A DNA stretch of 42,016 nt. Origin: Oscillospiraceae bacterium. Its GTDB lineage: Bacteria > Bacillota > Clostridia > Christensenellales > Aristaeellaceae. Made by a program: the position numbers and the translations under genes. Below, piece by piece: positions 17,641 through 25,690 of the stretch (positions are counted from its first letter, which is position 1; each line of letters begins with the position of its first letter). Location of the stretch: the NCBI GenBank assembly GCA_031269355.1, contig JAISZG010000002.1, positions 1 to 42,016 on the forward strand, read 5' to 3'. Under the pieces are notes generated by a model. The model saw only the letters and a program-made list of their open reading frames with translations, ran no database searches and had not been told where the DNA came from.

Positions 17641-18399
17641 TTATAATATAATAGATATAGTCAGTAATATAACGCATGACACGATCCATGCGTAATCCAC
17701 GCCGGAGAGCGGATACCTTCGATAGCCGCTGCCGCGCTTCCTCAGATAAAACCCACGCAGTTCAGCCGCCAGCGCGTTATTCTCCATGCGCTGCACGCAA
17801 GATACCAAAAGCGGCGCGCATAGCGGGGGAATCAAACGTATCTTCCGCAAAACGCCCACATCCAATTCTACGCCCCGCGCGGTTTGAGCTTCGATAACCT
17901 CGCGCATTTCGCCCAGCAGTACGGGTATAAATCGAACCGCCGTAGTCAGCACAAACGCGTATCGATACGGGATGCCCAGCTGCGCGACAAGCGTGTTGGT
18001 CAAATCGGATAAACGGGTTACCGCGAACAGCATGACAAGCGGCAGCGTCGCGCCGATAAGCCTAAGGCACAGCTGCGCGCAAAAACGAACCCCCTGATCG
18101 GTTACGGTCATGCCCAGCGGCAGATCGATCCACACGCGCCCGCTTCCTATAAACGGCAATTGCAATATAAATAAAATCGCGCAGAGCGCGCCCATCCCTT
18201 TTAGGGTGGCTCGAATCTGACGCGCTAACCCGCACCGCGCGCCGCATAACACAATCAGCAATAGTATAATTATATTTATATATATTGAATCCGCGAGGAA
18301 TCCGCATACGCAAATCGCAACCGCTAGCAGCAGCTTAACCAGCGGATGCGCCTTATGAAGGGGCGAAGAGCCGGGCTGATAATCCAACAAACCCGTCAT
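17641..18399 (-). CDS. ecfT: ECF transporter T component (EcfT)
   Basis: Membrane scaffold (252 residues) of an energy-coupling-factor importer; it couples the two ATPases to the substrate-binding S protein. Five to six hydrophobic segments are visible. The two short Ala-Arg-Gly-type coupling motifs are present: AQTARG (171-176) and AAELRGF (211-217), the second with Leu-Arg-Gly. ATG 18399 overlaps the upstream ATPase stop (ATGA) and has AAAGGAGG eight bases upstream. Because it follows a dedicated S component and two ATPases in one overlapping set, this is a complete, dedicated (group I) ECF transporter. Confidence 0.9.
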   Translation of the reverse strand: MTGLLDYQPGSSPLHKAHPLVKLLLAVAICVCGFLADSIYINIIILLLIVLCGARCGLARQIRATLKGMGALCAILFILQLPFIGSGRVWIDLPLGMTVTDQGVRFCAQLCLRLIGATLPLVMLFAVTRLSDLTNTLVAQLGIPYRYAFVLTTAVRFIPVLLGEMREVIEAQTARGVELDVGVLRKIRLIPPLCAPLLVSCVQRMENNALAAELRGFYLRKRGSGYRRYPLSGVDYAWIVSCVILLTISIIL

Positions 18400-19214
18400 C
18401 GCGCGGTTCCTCCTTTTGCGGCTCTGCGCGCCGCTATCCAGTCGGTCAACGAATCCACGTCGTCCGCTTCTCCCGGAGCGATACCCAATCTCGCGGACAG
18501 CGCGACAATCTGCGCGGGCATAAGCGACGCGCGCTCAAGCAATTCCGCGTCGCGCATCAAATCGCGAGTGAGGCCTTGCGCCATCAATTGGCCGTCCGCC
18601 AATATAAGCATGCGCGGAGCGAAGTCGAGCGCCACTTCCATATCGTGCGTTACCATAAGGATAGTCGCGCCCTCCTCGTTTAACTCCGCGACGCAGCGCA
18701 TCATCTGCATGCACTCGCGATAGTCAAGCCCGGTGGTAGGCTCGTCCAGCAGCAGTATCTTGGGACGCCGCGCGAACAATCCCGCGAGCGCGACGCGCTG
18801 GCGCTCGCCCCGGCTAAGCGACATAGGCGCGCGCGAGCCGTCCAGCCCCAGCCGCTCGAGCGTGCCCTCGACGCGTCTGCGCGCCTCCTCCGAAGATATG
18901 CCCAGCTCGGCAAGCCCAAACGCAAGCTCGGCACGCACGGTGGCTCCGAATATCTGCCTGTCCGGATTTTGAAACAGGAATCCCGCCTTCTTCGCGATCG
19001 CGCTTACGCGCATGCCTCGCGTCGCTTCGCCGTCGATATATACCGCGCCGCGAGCAGGACGATATAATCCCATAATTATTTTCAGCAGCGTAGATTTGCC
19101 CGCGCCGTTTCCGCCGACGAGCGCGGCGAACGCGCCCGGCTCCAACCGAAAGCCGACGTCGTTTATTATCGGTCGGTTCGATAATTCGAACGAGACGTTC
19201 TCCAATCGAATCAC
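18396..19214 (-). CDS. ECF transporter ATPase, second of the pair
   Basis: ATP-hydrolysing subunit (272 residues). Walker A GGNGAGKST (34-42), Q-loop FQNPDRQ (71-77), Walker B LLLDEP (154-159) and switch TH (189-190) are intact. The signature reads LSRGER rather than LSGGQ (residues 133-138): Arg replaces the first Gly and Glu the Gln, a tolerated variant. ATG 19214 overlaps the preceding ATPase stop by four bases. It works as a heterodimer with the upstream ATPase, which carries a normal signature but lacks the switch His, so the two active sites should be asymmetric. Confidence 0.9.
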   Translation of the reverse strand: MIRLENVSFELSNRPIINDVGFRLEPGAFAALVGGNGAGKSTLLKIIMGLYRPARGAVYIDGEATRGMRVSAIAKKAGFLFQNPDRQIFGATVRAELAFGLAELGISSEEARRRVEGTLERLGLDGSRAPMSLSRGERQRVALAGLFARRPKILLLDEPTTGLDYRECMQMMRCVAELNEEGATILMVTHDMEVALDFAPRMLILADGQLMAQGLTRDLMRDAELLERASLMPAQIVALSARLGIAPGEADDVDSLTDWIAARRAAKGGTAR

Positions 19215-20050
19215 GATATCGCCTCCCTCACCATCCGTTCCGCTTCCGGGATATTTATCGGCGGCTCGCGATTCGTCCAGCCGCGCGCCTTCATGCGCGC
19301 GGCCAGCGATGTCACCCGGGGGCAGTTTACGCCCAATTCCAGCAATTGATCCGGCTGATTGAGCAGCTCGCGGACAGACCCGTCGAGCGCGATGCGCCCT
19401 TTATCCATCACTATCAGCCTGTCCGCGAATTCACAAAGGAGCATAATTTTTTGTTCGACTATAACGATTGTCGTACCGCGCTTTTCCCTCATCAGCTGTA
19501 GCAGGCGCAGCACCTGCACGGACGATTTGGGATCCAGCTCGCCCGTCGGTTCGTCCAGCACTAGCAGCTTTGGCGCGAGCGCCATAACCGCCGCTAGCGC
19601 GACCTTCTGCTTCTGCCCGCCGCTGAGCGAAAACAGGCTGCGCTCGCGCAGATCGCCTATGCCCATATCGAGCAGCGCCTGATTCACTCGCTCCGGCATA
19701 TCCTCGCGCGGAACCGAGAAATTCTCCAGCGCGTATAGAATTTCATCCTCCACCATGGTGGTTGCGAACTGCGACTCGACATCCTGAAACACGCACCCTA
19801 CCGAGCGCGCCAGCTCCGCAGGCGTCGTATTGACGGTATCGCTGCCGTCGACCCACGCGGCGCCGTAGAAATCGCCGCGCCTTACATGCGGAACGACGCC
19901 GCTCAGCGCCTGGGCAAGCGTCGATTTACCCGCGCCCGCCGGGCCGATTACGCCCACGAACTCGCCGGCGCCGACGGATATGTTTATATCGCGCAGCGCG
20001 AACGCTTCGCTGCCGGCATATTTAAACGATATGTTATCCAGGCGTATCAT
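19211..20050 (-). CDS. ECF transporter ATPase, first of the pair
   Basis: ATPase subunit (279 residues) of the ECF module. Walker A GPAGAGKST (36-44), Q-loop FQDVESQ (88-94), signature LSGGQ (142-146) and Walker B LLVLDEPT (162-169) are normal. The switch loop reads VEQ (198-200), so the usual catalytic-site His is Gln. ATG 20050 overlaps the S-component stop (ATGA). The partner ATPase has a normal switch His but a variant signature. This pairing of one degenerate and one canonical site is known in heterodimeric ABC ATPases. Confidence 0.9.
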   Translation of the reverse strand: MIRLDNISFKYAGSEAFALRDINISVGAGEFVGVIGPAGAGKSTLAQALSGVVPHVRRGDFYGAAWVDGSDTVNTTPAELARSVGCVFQDVESQFATTMVEDEILYALENFSVPREDMPERVNQALLDMGIGDLRERSLFSLSGGQKQKVALAAVMALAPKLLVLDEPTGELDPKSSVQVLRLLQLMREKRGTTIVIVEQKIMLLCEFADRLIVMDKGRIALDGSVRELLNQPDQLLELGVNCPRVTSLAARMKARGWTNREPPINIPEAERMVREAIS

Positions 20051-20712
20051 GAGCGATTGTTCCCCTTAAGCGCCGCGCGCAGCGGAATCTCGAGCACCTG
20101 CACGATAATCGCGTTGATAGCCGCCGTGCCGAATATGATGGCGAGGAACGCGCCGAGCGGCGTGGGCGTGATGGCCGCGCCTGCGTAAAAGCTTAGGTAC
20201 ATCACGCCCACATACGTGAATCCGGAAGCCAGCGTGGATAGGAACGTGCCGACGATGGGATGCAGATCGAACGCGTCCGCGCGCAGCGGCACCCTGAGCA
20301 GCAGCGTCATAACCACCCCGCCGACAAGCTCGCTGACCAAATTTATATAGGGGACGCCTGGGAAAAACTGGCACAGCACGCCCGCGAGCACGCCTATTAC
20401 CGCGCCTTCGACAAGCGTAGGCCTAATTAAAAGCACGGACAGGCAGTACATCGCGATTACGAAGTTCGGCTTCATCACAGGGAAAGAAGACGCGAGCACC
20501 ATCTTGAGCACTACCCCCGCCGCGAGCAGCACGCCGAGCAGAATCAAATTGCGGATGTCCTTCAACCCCGTTAGCTGCGTTTGGGGAACGGCGCGCTTCT
20601 GTGCCTGTCGCGGCGCTCCTGTCCCCGCCGCACCTGAATGGGCGGAGCCGCGCGCCGCGCCCGTGTTTTCGTTCGCTCGTTGGTTCGCGTTATTGCGGAT
20701 GTTCTTTTCCAT
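20047..20712 (-). CDS. ECF transporter S component, probably tryptophan-specific (TrpP-like)
   Basis: Substrate-binding membrane protein (221 residues) of the ECF importer. The start ATG 20712 has AGAGGAG nine bases upstream. The first 50 residues are hydrophilic, rich in Asn, Gly, Ala and Thr, and probably disordered; the remainder has about six membrane segments. The segment FPVMKPNFVIAMYCL, followed after about 20 residues by FPGVPYIN, is reminiscent of the MKPD...FP..PN layout I recall for the tryptophan protein TrpP. A T-box with a UGG specifier precedes it, which independently points to tryptophan. Other S components (for example biotin or riboflavin types) have different signature motifs, which I do not see. 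Substrate remains inferred. Confidence 0.8.
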   Translation of the reverse strand: MEKNIRNNANQRANENTGAARGSAHSGAAGTGAPRQAQKRAVPQTQLTGLKDIRNLILLGVLLAAGVVLKMVLASSFPVMKPNFVIAMYCLSVLLIRPTLVEGAVIGVLAGVLCQFFPGVPYINLVSELVGGVVMTLLLRVPLRADAFDLHPIVGTFLSTLASGFTYVGVMYLSFYAGAAITPTPLGAFLAIIFGTAAINAIIVQVLEIPLRAALKGNNRS

Positions 20713-20806
20713 CGGAAATCGCTCCTCTCGAATATTTATTATGTCCAACCGACTGCGGCACTACCGGAGAAGCGCCCGTTGGCGATGCGTCGAGCAAAAA
20801 CATATC

Positions 20807-20843
20807 GGCGCGCGTTCGATAAATCTCTCGAGCCGAACACGCC
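20807..20843. repeat. Degenerate MITE relic in the ecfS leader
   Basis: On the plus strand CGCGTTCGATAAATCTCTCG closely matches the left end of the MITE at 33592 (CGTGTTCGAAAAATCTCTCG). It is followed within a few bases by CCGAACACGCCC, an inverted MITE end. It looks like two terminal repeats brought together by internal deletion, lying between the T-box terminator and the ecfS start. Confidence 0.45.
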
Positions 20844-20852
20844 CGGGCACGC

Positions 20853-20885
20853 AAAAAACCCGCCCCAATTCAAAGGGCGGGTTTT
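20853..20885 (-). terminator. T-box-controlled intrinsic terminator
   Basis: On the minus strand arms AAAACCCGCCC and GGGCGGGTTTT enclose a nine-base loop and the descending arm runs into a T stretch. It sits four bases after the T-box sequence, the normal place for the terminator that competes with the antiterminator. Confidence 0.9.
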
Positions 20886-21141
20886 AATCCGCGACGCCAC
20901 CTTCATTATCTTCCGCCCTATCCGCGTATGGCTACGCAAATATTTCGCGGGAGATCGCTCAACGAGAATGCCAACACATTCTCCATTCTTAACGCGAACA
21001 CACGTCTCCGATACTCGGCGCAAACGCGCCTTTCCCTTCGCCCTCAGCGAACCATTTGCCGATCAGCATTCCGCGGGTTCCCAGCAATCCCCGCTCTCTG
21101 CAGGCGCTCAACCGGTTTGACTTTCGCCTCAAAGGTTTATA
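20853..21141 (-). promoter_or_regulatory. T-box riboswitch, UGG (tryptophan) specifier
   Basis: A tRNA-sensing leader of about 290 nt. Visible parts in order: the conserved AGAGAG (21099-21094), the Stem I distal part GGGGATTGCTGGGAACCCGC, the specifier region AAATGGTTCGCTGAG with TGG at 21054-21052, the T-box AGGTGGCGTCGCGG (20902-20889), then the terminator. In T-box leaders I know, the specifier is followed by nine bases ending in GAG; TGG here fits that spacing exactly, while the alternative reading ATG would be one base off. Uncharged tRNA-Trp would stabilise the antiterminator and switch on the ECF operon. The T-box call is strong, the Trp assignment good. Confidence 0.88.
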
Positions 21142-21146
21142 GCTGG

Positions 21147-21176
21147 AATATATCATACGGGCGCATGCGCTGTCAA
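21147..21176 (-). promoter_or_regulatory. Sigma-A promoter of the T-box/ECF operon
   Basis: TTGACA (21176-21171) and TATATT (21152-21147) with an 18-base spacer on the minus strand. The predicted start is about 21140, which gives a leader starting just before Stem I of the T-box. Only one clear promoter is seen for all genes down to paaK. Confidence 0.75.
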
Positions 21177-21308
21177 TAGCTTTATTGTGGAAAATCAGGA
21201 TAAGCGCGCATGTGCGCTGAGTTTTATTGTATGCGCCCATACGACGGCGGCTTATATCCGCGTTCATTCACAAGAGCGTGCTGGTCGATCGCTTTTTAGT
21301 TATATATA

Positions 21309-21716
21309 TTATTGATGATTTATTATAAAATTATATGGAAGAAGCGCGCCAAGCTCAGTTCTCTCGATCGCGTCGCCGTCCGTTATCCAAACTATCATTC
21401 CGCCGTCGGCGAATTCGCTGAGCACCTGGCGGCACGCGCCGCATGGATATGGCATCGCGCCCTCCGCGGCTACCGCTATAGCGGTAAATCGTCTCGCGCC
21501 TTCCGATACCGCCTTTACAACGGCGGTTCGCTCCGCGCATATGGTCATTCCAAAAGAAGCGTTTTCCACATTGCAGCCCGCGTACAGCCTGCCGTCGTCG
21601 GTTCTTACGCACGCGCCTACGCTGTAATTGGAATACGGAGCGTACGCGTTCGCTCGCGCGTCTCTCGCAATGCGAACCATTTCATCTCGTATTGAATCAT
21701 CATGTTTATCCATCAT
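21309..21716 (-). CDS. cdd: Cytidine deaminase
   Basis: Zinc enzyme (135 residues) that deaminates cytidine and deoxycytidine to the uridines in pyrimidine salvage. The zinc ligands and proton shuttle are visible: TICAERTAV with Cys60 and Glu62, and PCGACRQVLSEF with Cys92 and Cys95. Length is typical of the small tetrameric form. ATG 21716 has GGAAGG eight bases upstream. It closes the yqfC-yqfD-phoH-pgpH-ybeY-cdd series; the dgkA and era genes that commonly flank cdd in this order in Firmicutes are absent here. The 130 bases after its stop lead to the T-box promoter and show only a weak hairpin. Confidence 0.95.
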   Translation of the reverse strand: MMDKHDDSIRDEMVRIARDARANAYAPYSNYSVGACVRTDDGRLYAGCNVENASFGMTICAERTAVVKAVSEGARRFTAIAVAAEGAMPYPCGACRQVLSEFADGGMIVWITDGDAIERTELGALLPYNFIINHQ

Positions 21717-21737
21717 GTCGTCAACCTTCCGGCTTTT

Positions 21738-22238
21738 TCATTCGCGCGTGATGCACAACGCGGACAGCGCGCTTTCCTCCGCAGCCCTCATCGCCGCTTT
21801 CTGTTTTTTACTTATGTGATCATAACCTAGCAGATGGCACATCCCGTGCGCGAACAGATAGCACAACTCCCTGTTAAGCGAGTGGCCAAACGCGGCGGCT
21901 TGACGCGCGGCGCGCTTGGGGCAGATGATCAAATCCCCCAAAAACCAACGTCCCTCGTCCGAATCGTAGCAGGCGCGCGCCGCTTCCGGATTATCGCGGG
22001 CGATCCCCCCCGGATACGCGCATGCGGGGAACGAAAGCACGTCCGTAGTTTTATCGACGCCTCTGTGCTGCAGATTGGTTCGCCGCATATCCGCCGGTTC
22101 CATATAAATTAAATCAATTAAATATTCGCCTGACATAAGCTCGCGCGCTGCCAGCGCGTTCGCTATTTCCTGAAACGCGGCTATCGACTTGCCGTCCGGC
22201 GCGCCTTCCTCCTGTTCCGCTCGAACCAGCACGCTCAC
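21738..22238 (-). CDS. ybeY: Endoribonuclease YbeY (rRNA maturation factor)
   Basis: Metal-dependent RNase (166 residues) involved in 16S rRNA 3'-end maturation and ribosome quality control. The zinc-binding signature HGMCHLLGYDH (131-141) is intact. The start is GTG 22238, overlapping the pgpH stop as GTGA, with GGAGGGAAGG immediately upstream. Length is normal. It is translationally coupled to pgpH and followed 21 bases later by cdd, the standard Firmicutes order except that dgkA is missing between ybeY and cdd. Confidence 0.94.
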   Translation of the reverse strand: MSVLVRAEQEEGAPDGKSIAAFQEIANALAARELMSGEYLIDLIYMEPADMRRTNLQHRGVDKTTDVLSFPACAYPGGIARDNPEAARACYDSDEGRWFLGDLIICPKRAARQAAAFGHSLNRELCYLFAHGMCHLLGYDHISKKQKAAMRAAEESALSALCITRE

Positions 22239-24520
22239 GCCTTCCCTCCGACCTTTGGCGGAGCGGCGAACGACTGGCGAACCGGGGCGGTTATTGAACC
22301 GGCGGCGATACCGTCGCGGTTGTTTTGTATGGACGCGTACAGCAGTATCGAACTATCCGGCGCGTTCGTTTCCTGGCGTATATCGAACGCTGGATATTCT
22401 ATTCGCTGATGATACAGGCCGTTTAGCGCCTGTGAAAACGCCTTGCAGATAACGTTTAAATCGCGGAAGTTGATAGGCGCGTCGTCAAGCTGCCCATCCG
22501 ACATTTTCTGCTGAACGATAGATTTAATGCCCTGCTGTATTTTTTCGCCCGTAGGGTCTGGCATAGAACGAATTGCGGCTTCGACGGAATCGGCCAGCAT
22601 AAGTATCGCCGCTTCCGCCGTTTGCGGATGTTTTTCGTTATAGCGGAACTTGGATATGTCGGCGGTGCCATCCGCGCTGAGCTTGCACGCCTGCTTATAA
22701 AAATATACCACCGGGGTATCTCCGTGGTGCTGGGCTATTAAATCTTTTATCACGGGCGGCAGGCGATGCTTTTGAGCTAGCGCAAGCCCGTCCGTCACGT
22801 GCGCCAGCACTATCGACGCGGATTTTTGCGGTTCAAGCGCGTCGTGCGGATTCTCGCCCAGTTGATTTTCCTTGAAGAATTGAGGGCGGATAAGTTTGCC
22901 TATGTCGTGGTAATACGCGCCCACGCGCACCAGCAGAGCGTTCGCGCCTATCGCGTCCGCCGCAGCTTCCGCAAGGTTCGCGACCATAAGCGAGTGCTGA
23001 TATGTGCCGGGGGTTTCAAGCATCATCCGCCTTAGCAGCGGGTGGTTGGGGTTCGCCAGCTCAAGCAATTTCGCCGGAGTTACCAAATTGAACGCCCATT
23101 CCAGCGCCGGCTGCAAGCCCATGCTCAGCACAGCGGCAATCACGCCGCCCCCGAACGAAAACAGCGCGTCTTGCAGTATGCTCTCCATGCTGCTGTTGGT
23201 TATAAATCCGAGCGCGAACATGCTCACCAGGTTGAACAGCGCGATATATAGACCCGCCAGAAGAGTAGTCAGGCGGCGCGGATGATTCGACAGCACGTAC
23301 ACGCCGATCGCTCCGCCCATTATGCCGTGCACGATCACATGCATTATCTGCTGCGAAAACGTGCCGGATCCCTTTGACACGAATCCGACGAGTATCGCGG
23401 TGACTATGTTGAACGTCCACGCCAGGGACGAGGGCAGCGTAGCGACGGCCAGCAGCGCGCCCACCGACAGCGGCGCGAGATATGGCGACACCGATTGAAA
23501 CGCGAACGACAAACCGATTGTTATCAGCGCGATAACAAGCATCAGCAGTTGAAATTTTGGCGCTTGAAGTATATGGCGCTCAAATACATACAGGTGGATT
23601 ATGAACATCATCATAACCAAAGCGACAAGTATGCACGCGCCGCCAAACAATACCCGATCGAATTCGTTTCCGCGAATCAGACCCAGGCTGTTCATCAGCG
23701 CAAGCTGCTGCTCCGTTATGCGGTTGCCTGCGGTTACTATGTTCTGCCCCTGTTTATAATACACAGGCTCGACTTCGCGGCGGATTCGATCTCGCTCCAG
23801 ATCGGTCGCTTCCTGATTTACCACCATATTTGGCATCACGCAAGCGCGAACCACCGGCACGGCGATATTCCAGCAAAGATCCGCCGACATATTGGATATC
23901 AACTGCCGCTGGATCGCGCTGATTACGCCGTCGACCTGGCCTTCAACTATAGTGCCGTCCATCGCGTCCAGCACCGCGCGGCTGGTAACTTCGCGAACGG
24001 ATGAAAGCGCCGCCTCATCCAGACCCATAAGGATAGTCATCTGCCACGCGCTCATTGATAGTTCCGGAATACCCAAAGCCGCTATGTCGTACTGATCCCT
24101 TGTAATCACCCCGTTTGGAGCGCGGGTCACAGCCGGGCGCAGGCCGTCATCGCTAGCGCTTGCGAGGCGTCCTGTTCCGGTGCGAAGCGCTTCGCCCAGC
24201 GCGCGCGCGCTTTCCAGCGAGTTAAATATCGAGTCCAGCAATTCCAATGACTGTTCGCGCGCGCCTTCGCGCTCGGAATAAGTGGGCTGGACGGCGGACG
24301 CCGCAGTATCCCGGTTGTGCTGGGTGGTGTATTCGTCGACGATATCCTTTGTGGCGACTATTGTTTTAGGCGCGATATCCCCCGCGCGCAGGTCGTACTG
24401 CTCGGGAGCCAGCGTCATGGTCATTATCGCGGTCAGCGTCAGATACGCGGCGGCGGCGATAATTATGCTGAAGAACGCGGGGTTCTTATGAAATCCGCGC
24501 GCACCTCCCGCTCCCTTCAA
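22235..24520 (-). CDS. pgpH: 7TM-HD cyclic-di-AMP phosphodiesterase, PgpH type
   Basis: Membrane phosphodiesterase (761 residues from TTG 24520) of the 7TMR-HD (YqfF/PgpH) family, which hydrolyses cyclic di-AMP. An N-terminal transmembrane helix (about 15-37), an extracellular domain (about 40-285), a seven-helix membrane block (about 288-475) and a cytosolic HD domain follow in order. HD residues are visible: His509 in YQHSLM, His538-Asp539 in YYHDIGK, and IAQHHGD (595-601). The start is uncertain. TTG 24520 has no ribosome-binding site, while the frame stays open upstream to a CTG at 24616 that overlaps the phoH stop as CTGA behind AAGGGAGG. The extra 32 residues are basic and could be a genuine cytosolic N-terminus. 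Confidence 0.9.
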   Translation of the reverse strand: MKGAGGARGFHKNPAFFSIIIAAAAYLTLTAIMTMTLAPEQYDLRAGDIAPKTIVATKDIVDEYTTQHNRDTAASAVQPTYSEREGAREQSLELLDSIFNSLESARALGEALRTGTGRLASASDDGLRPAVTRAPNGVITRDQYDIAALGIPELSMSAWQMTILMGLDEAALSSVREVTSRAVLDAMDGTIVEGQVDGVISAIQRQLISNMSADLCWNIAVPVVRACVMPNMVVNQEATDLERDRIRREVEPVYYKQGQNIVTAGNRITEQQLALMNSLGLIRGNEFDRVLFGGACILVALVMMMFIIHLYVFERHILQAPKFQLLMLVIALITIGLSFAFQSVSPYLAPLSVGALLAVATLPSSLAWTFNIVTAILVGFVSKGSGTFSQQIMHVIVHGIMGGAIGVYVLSNHPRRLTTLLAGLYIALFNLVSMFALGFITNSSMESILQDALFSFGGGVIAAVLSMGLQPALEWAFNLVTPAKLLELANPNHPLLRRMMLETPGTYQHSLMVANLAEAAADAIGANALLVRVGAYYHDIGKLIRPQFFKENQLGENPHDALEPQKSASIVLAHVTDGLALAQKHRLPPVIKDLIAQHHGDTPVVYFYKQACKLSADGTADISKFRYNEKHPQTAEAAILMLADSVEAAIRSMPDPTGEKIQQGIKSIVQQKMSDGQLDDAPINFRDLNVICKAFSQALNGLYHQRIEYPAFDIRQETNAPDSSILLYASIQNNRDGIAAGSITAPVRQSFAAPPKVGGKA

Positions 24521-24612
24521 AGCCGACTGCTGCTTCGATACTGACGAACCTACCGCGCCCTTCGAGAAGCTCCCGCGGAAGCCTTTCGTAAGGGATTTTA
24601 TAAAAGCCGTGC

Positions 24613-25581
24613 TCAGCCCTCCCTTCGCCTTCGCTCGTGCCGCTCGTACGCCTTGACCACCGCTTGTACCAATTCATGGCGAACGACGTCTCGATGAGAC
24701 AATATTGTTATGCCGATATCATTAATTCCGCGCAGAACATCGACCGCCTCTACAAGCCCGGATCTTTTGCCCTGCGGCAGATCGATCTGCGTTACATCGC
24801 CTGTTATAACCATTCGCGAGCCAAAGCCCATTCGCGTCAGGAACATCTTCATCTGCTCGGACGTGGTGTTTTGCGCCTCGTCCAGCACCACGAACGCGTC
24901 CGACAGCGTGCGACCGCGCATATACGCCAAAGGCGCCACTTCCACCGCGCCGCGCTCGACCAGCTTCTGATACGCGTCCGTACCCAATAGATCGTACATA
25001 GCGTCATACAGCGGGCGCAGGTACGGATCGACCTTTTGCGCCAGGTCGCCGGGCAGGAAGCCGAGCTTTTCGCCCGCCTCCACGGCGGGGCGCGTCAATA
25101 TTATCCGCTCGACCTCGCGGTTTTTCAGCGCCCTTGTTGCCATCGCCATCGCAAGATAGGTTTTGCCGGTTCCGGCGGGACCTATCGCGAACACCATGTG
25201 ATTTTCCCGCATCGACGCGACATACTGCCGCTGCCCCAGCGTTTTGCATTGGATGGGTTTTCCTTTATATGTAATCGCTATTATATCGCTTAGAATTTCC
25301 TCCAGCTTGTCCAGCTGCCCTTCGCGCGCCAGCGACACCGCGTAGCGGATTCTTGCCTTATCCACGCTTTCCCGCTTGCGAAGCAAATCCAGCATTTTAT
25401 CCGCCACCTGCGAGGCTATGGCGACTTGCTCCGCCGTACCCTCAAACGACAGCGTTTCACCGCGAAGCGCGACACGCGCGCCCGTTTCCTGTTCGATGGT
25501 GCGAAGGTTTTCATCGGAAGGGCCGACCATTGCCAGCGCTTGTCCAAGATCGTCTACGGACAACGTAATAGTTTCCTGCAA
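24613..25581 (-). CDS. phoH: PhoH-family ATPase (PhoH/YqfE type)
   Basis: Cytosolic P-loop protein (322 residues) thought to act in RNA metabolism, almost always next to ybeY. An N-terminal KH-like segment precedes the ATPase core with Walker A GPAGTGKT (134-141), GFLPGD (174-179) and Walker B VVLDEAQN (231-238). The start codon is TTG 25581, supported by GGGGAGG seven bases upstream; this is typical length for the family. It lies 109 bases after yqfD. A TATACT box lies at 25607-25602 without a good -35. The C-terminus is rich in Arg (ERHERRRREG). Confidence 0.93.
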   Translation of the reverse strand: MQETITLSVDDLGQALAMVGPSDENLRTIEQETGARVALRGETLSFEGTAEQVAIASQVADKMLDLLRKRESVDKARIRYAVSLAREGQLDKLEEILSDIIAITYKGKPIQCKTLGQRQYVASMRENHMVFAIGPAGTGKTYLAMAMATRALKNREVERIILTRPAVEAGEKLGFLPGDLAQKVDPYLRPLYDAMYDLLGTDAYQKLVERGAVEVAPLAYMRGRTLSDAFVVLDEAQNTTSEQMKMFLTRMGFGSRMVITGDVTQIDLPQGKRSGLVEAVDVLRGINDIGITILSHRDVVRHELVQAVVKAYERHERRRREG

Positions 25582-25690
25582 ATCCGTACCTCCCCAGAGC
25601 GTAGTATAAACAATATTCAGCCATACGATTCCCCGCCGGTGGGACGCGCTATTGTTAAATAATAATAAATATATTAATGTATTAGTTTAA

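Noticed and set aside
12765-20712. Reading the cluster as simple aromatic amino-acid fermentation
   Set aside because: It is possible from iorAB-paaK alone, but a Trp T-box in front of the apparent transcript would switch it on in tryptophan shortage, which does not suit catabolism. I keep it only as the alternative.
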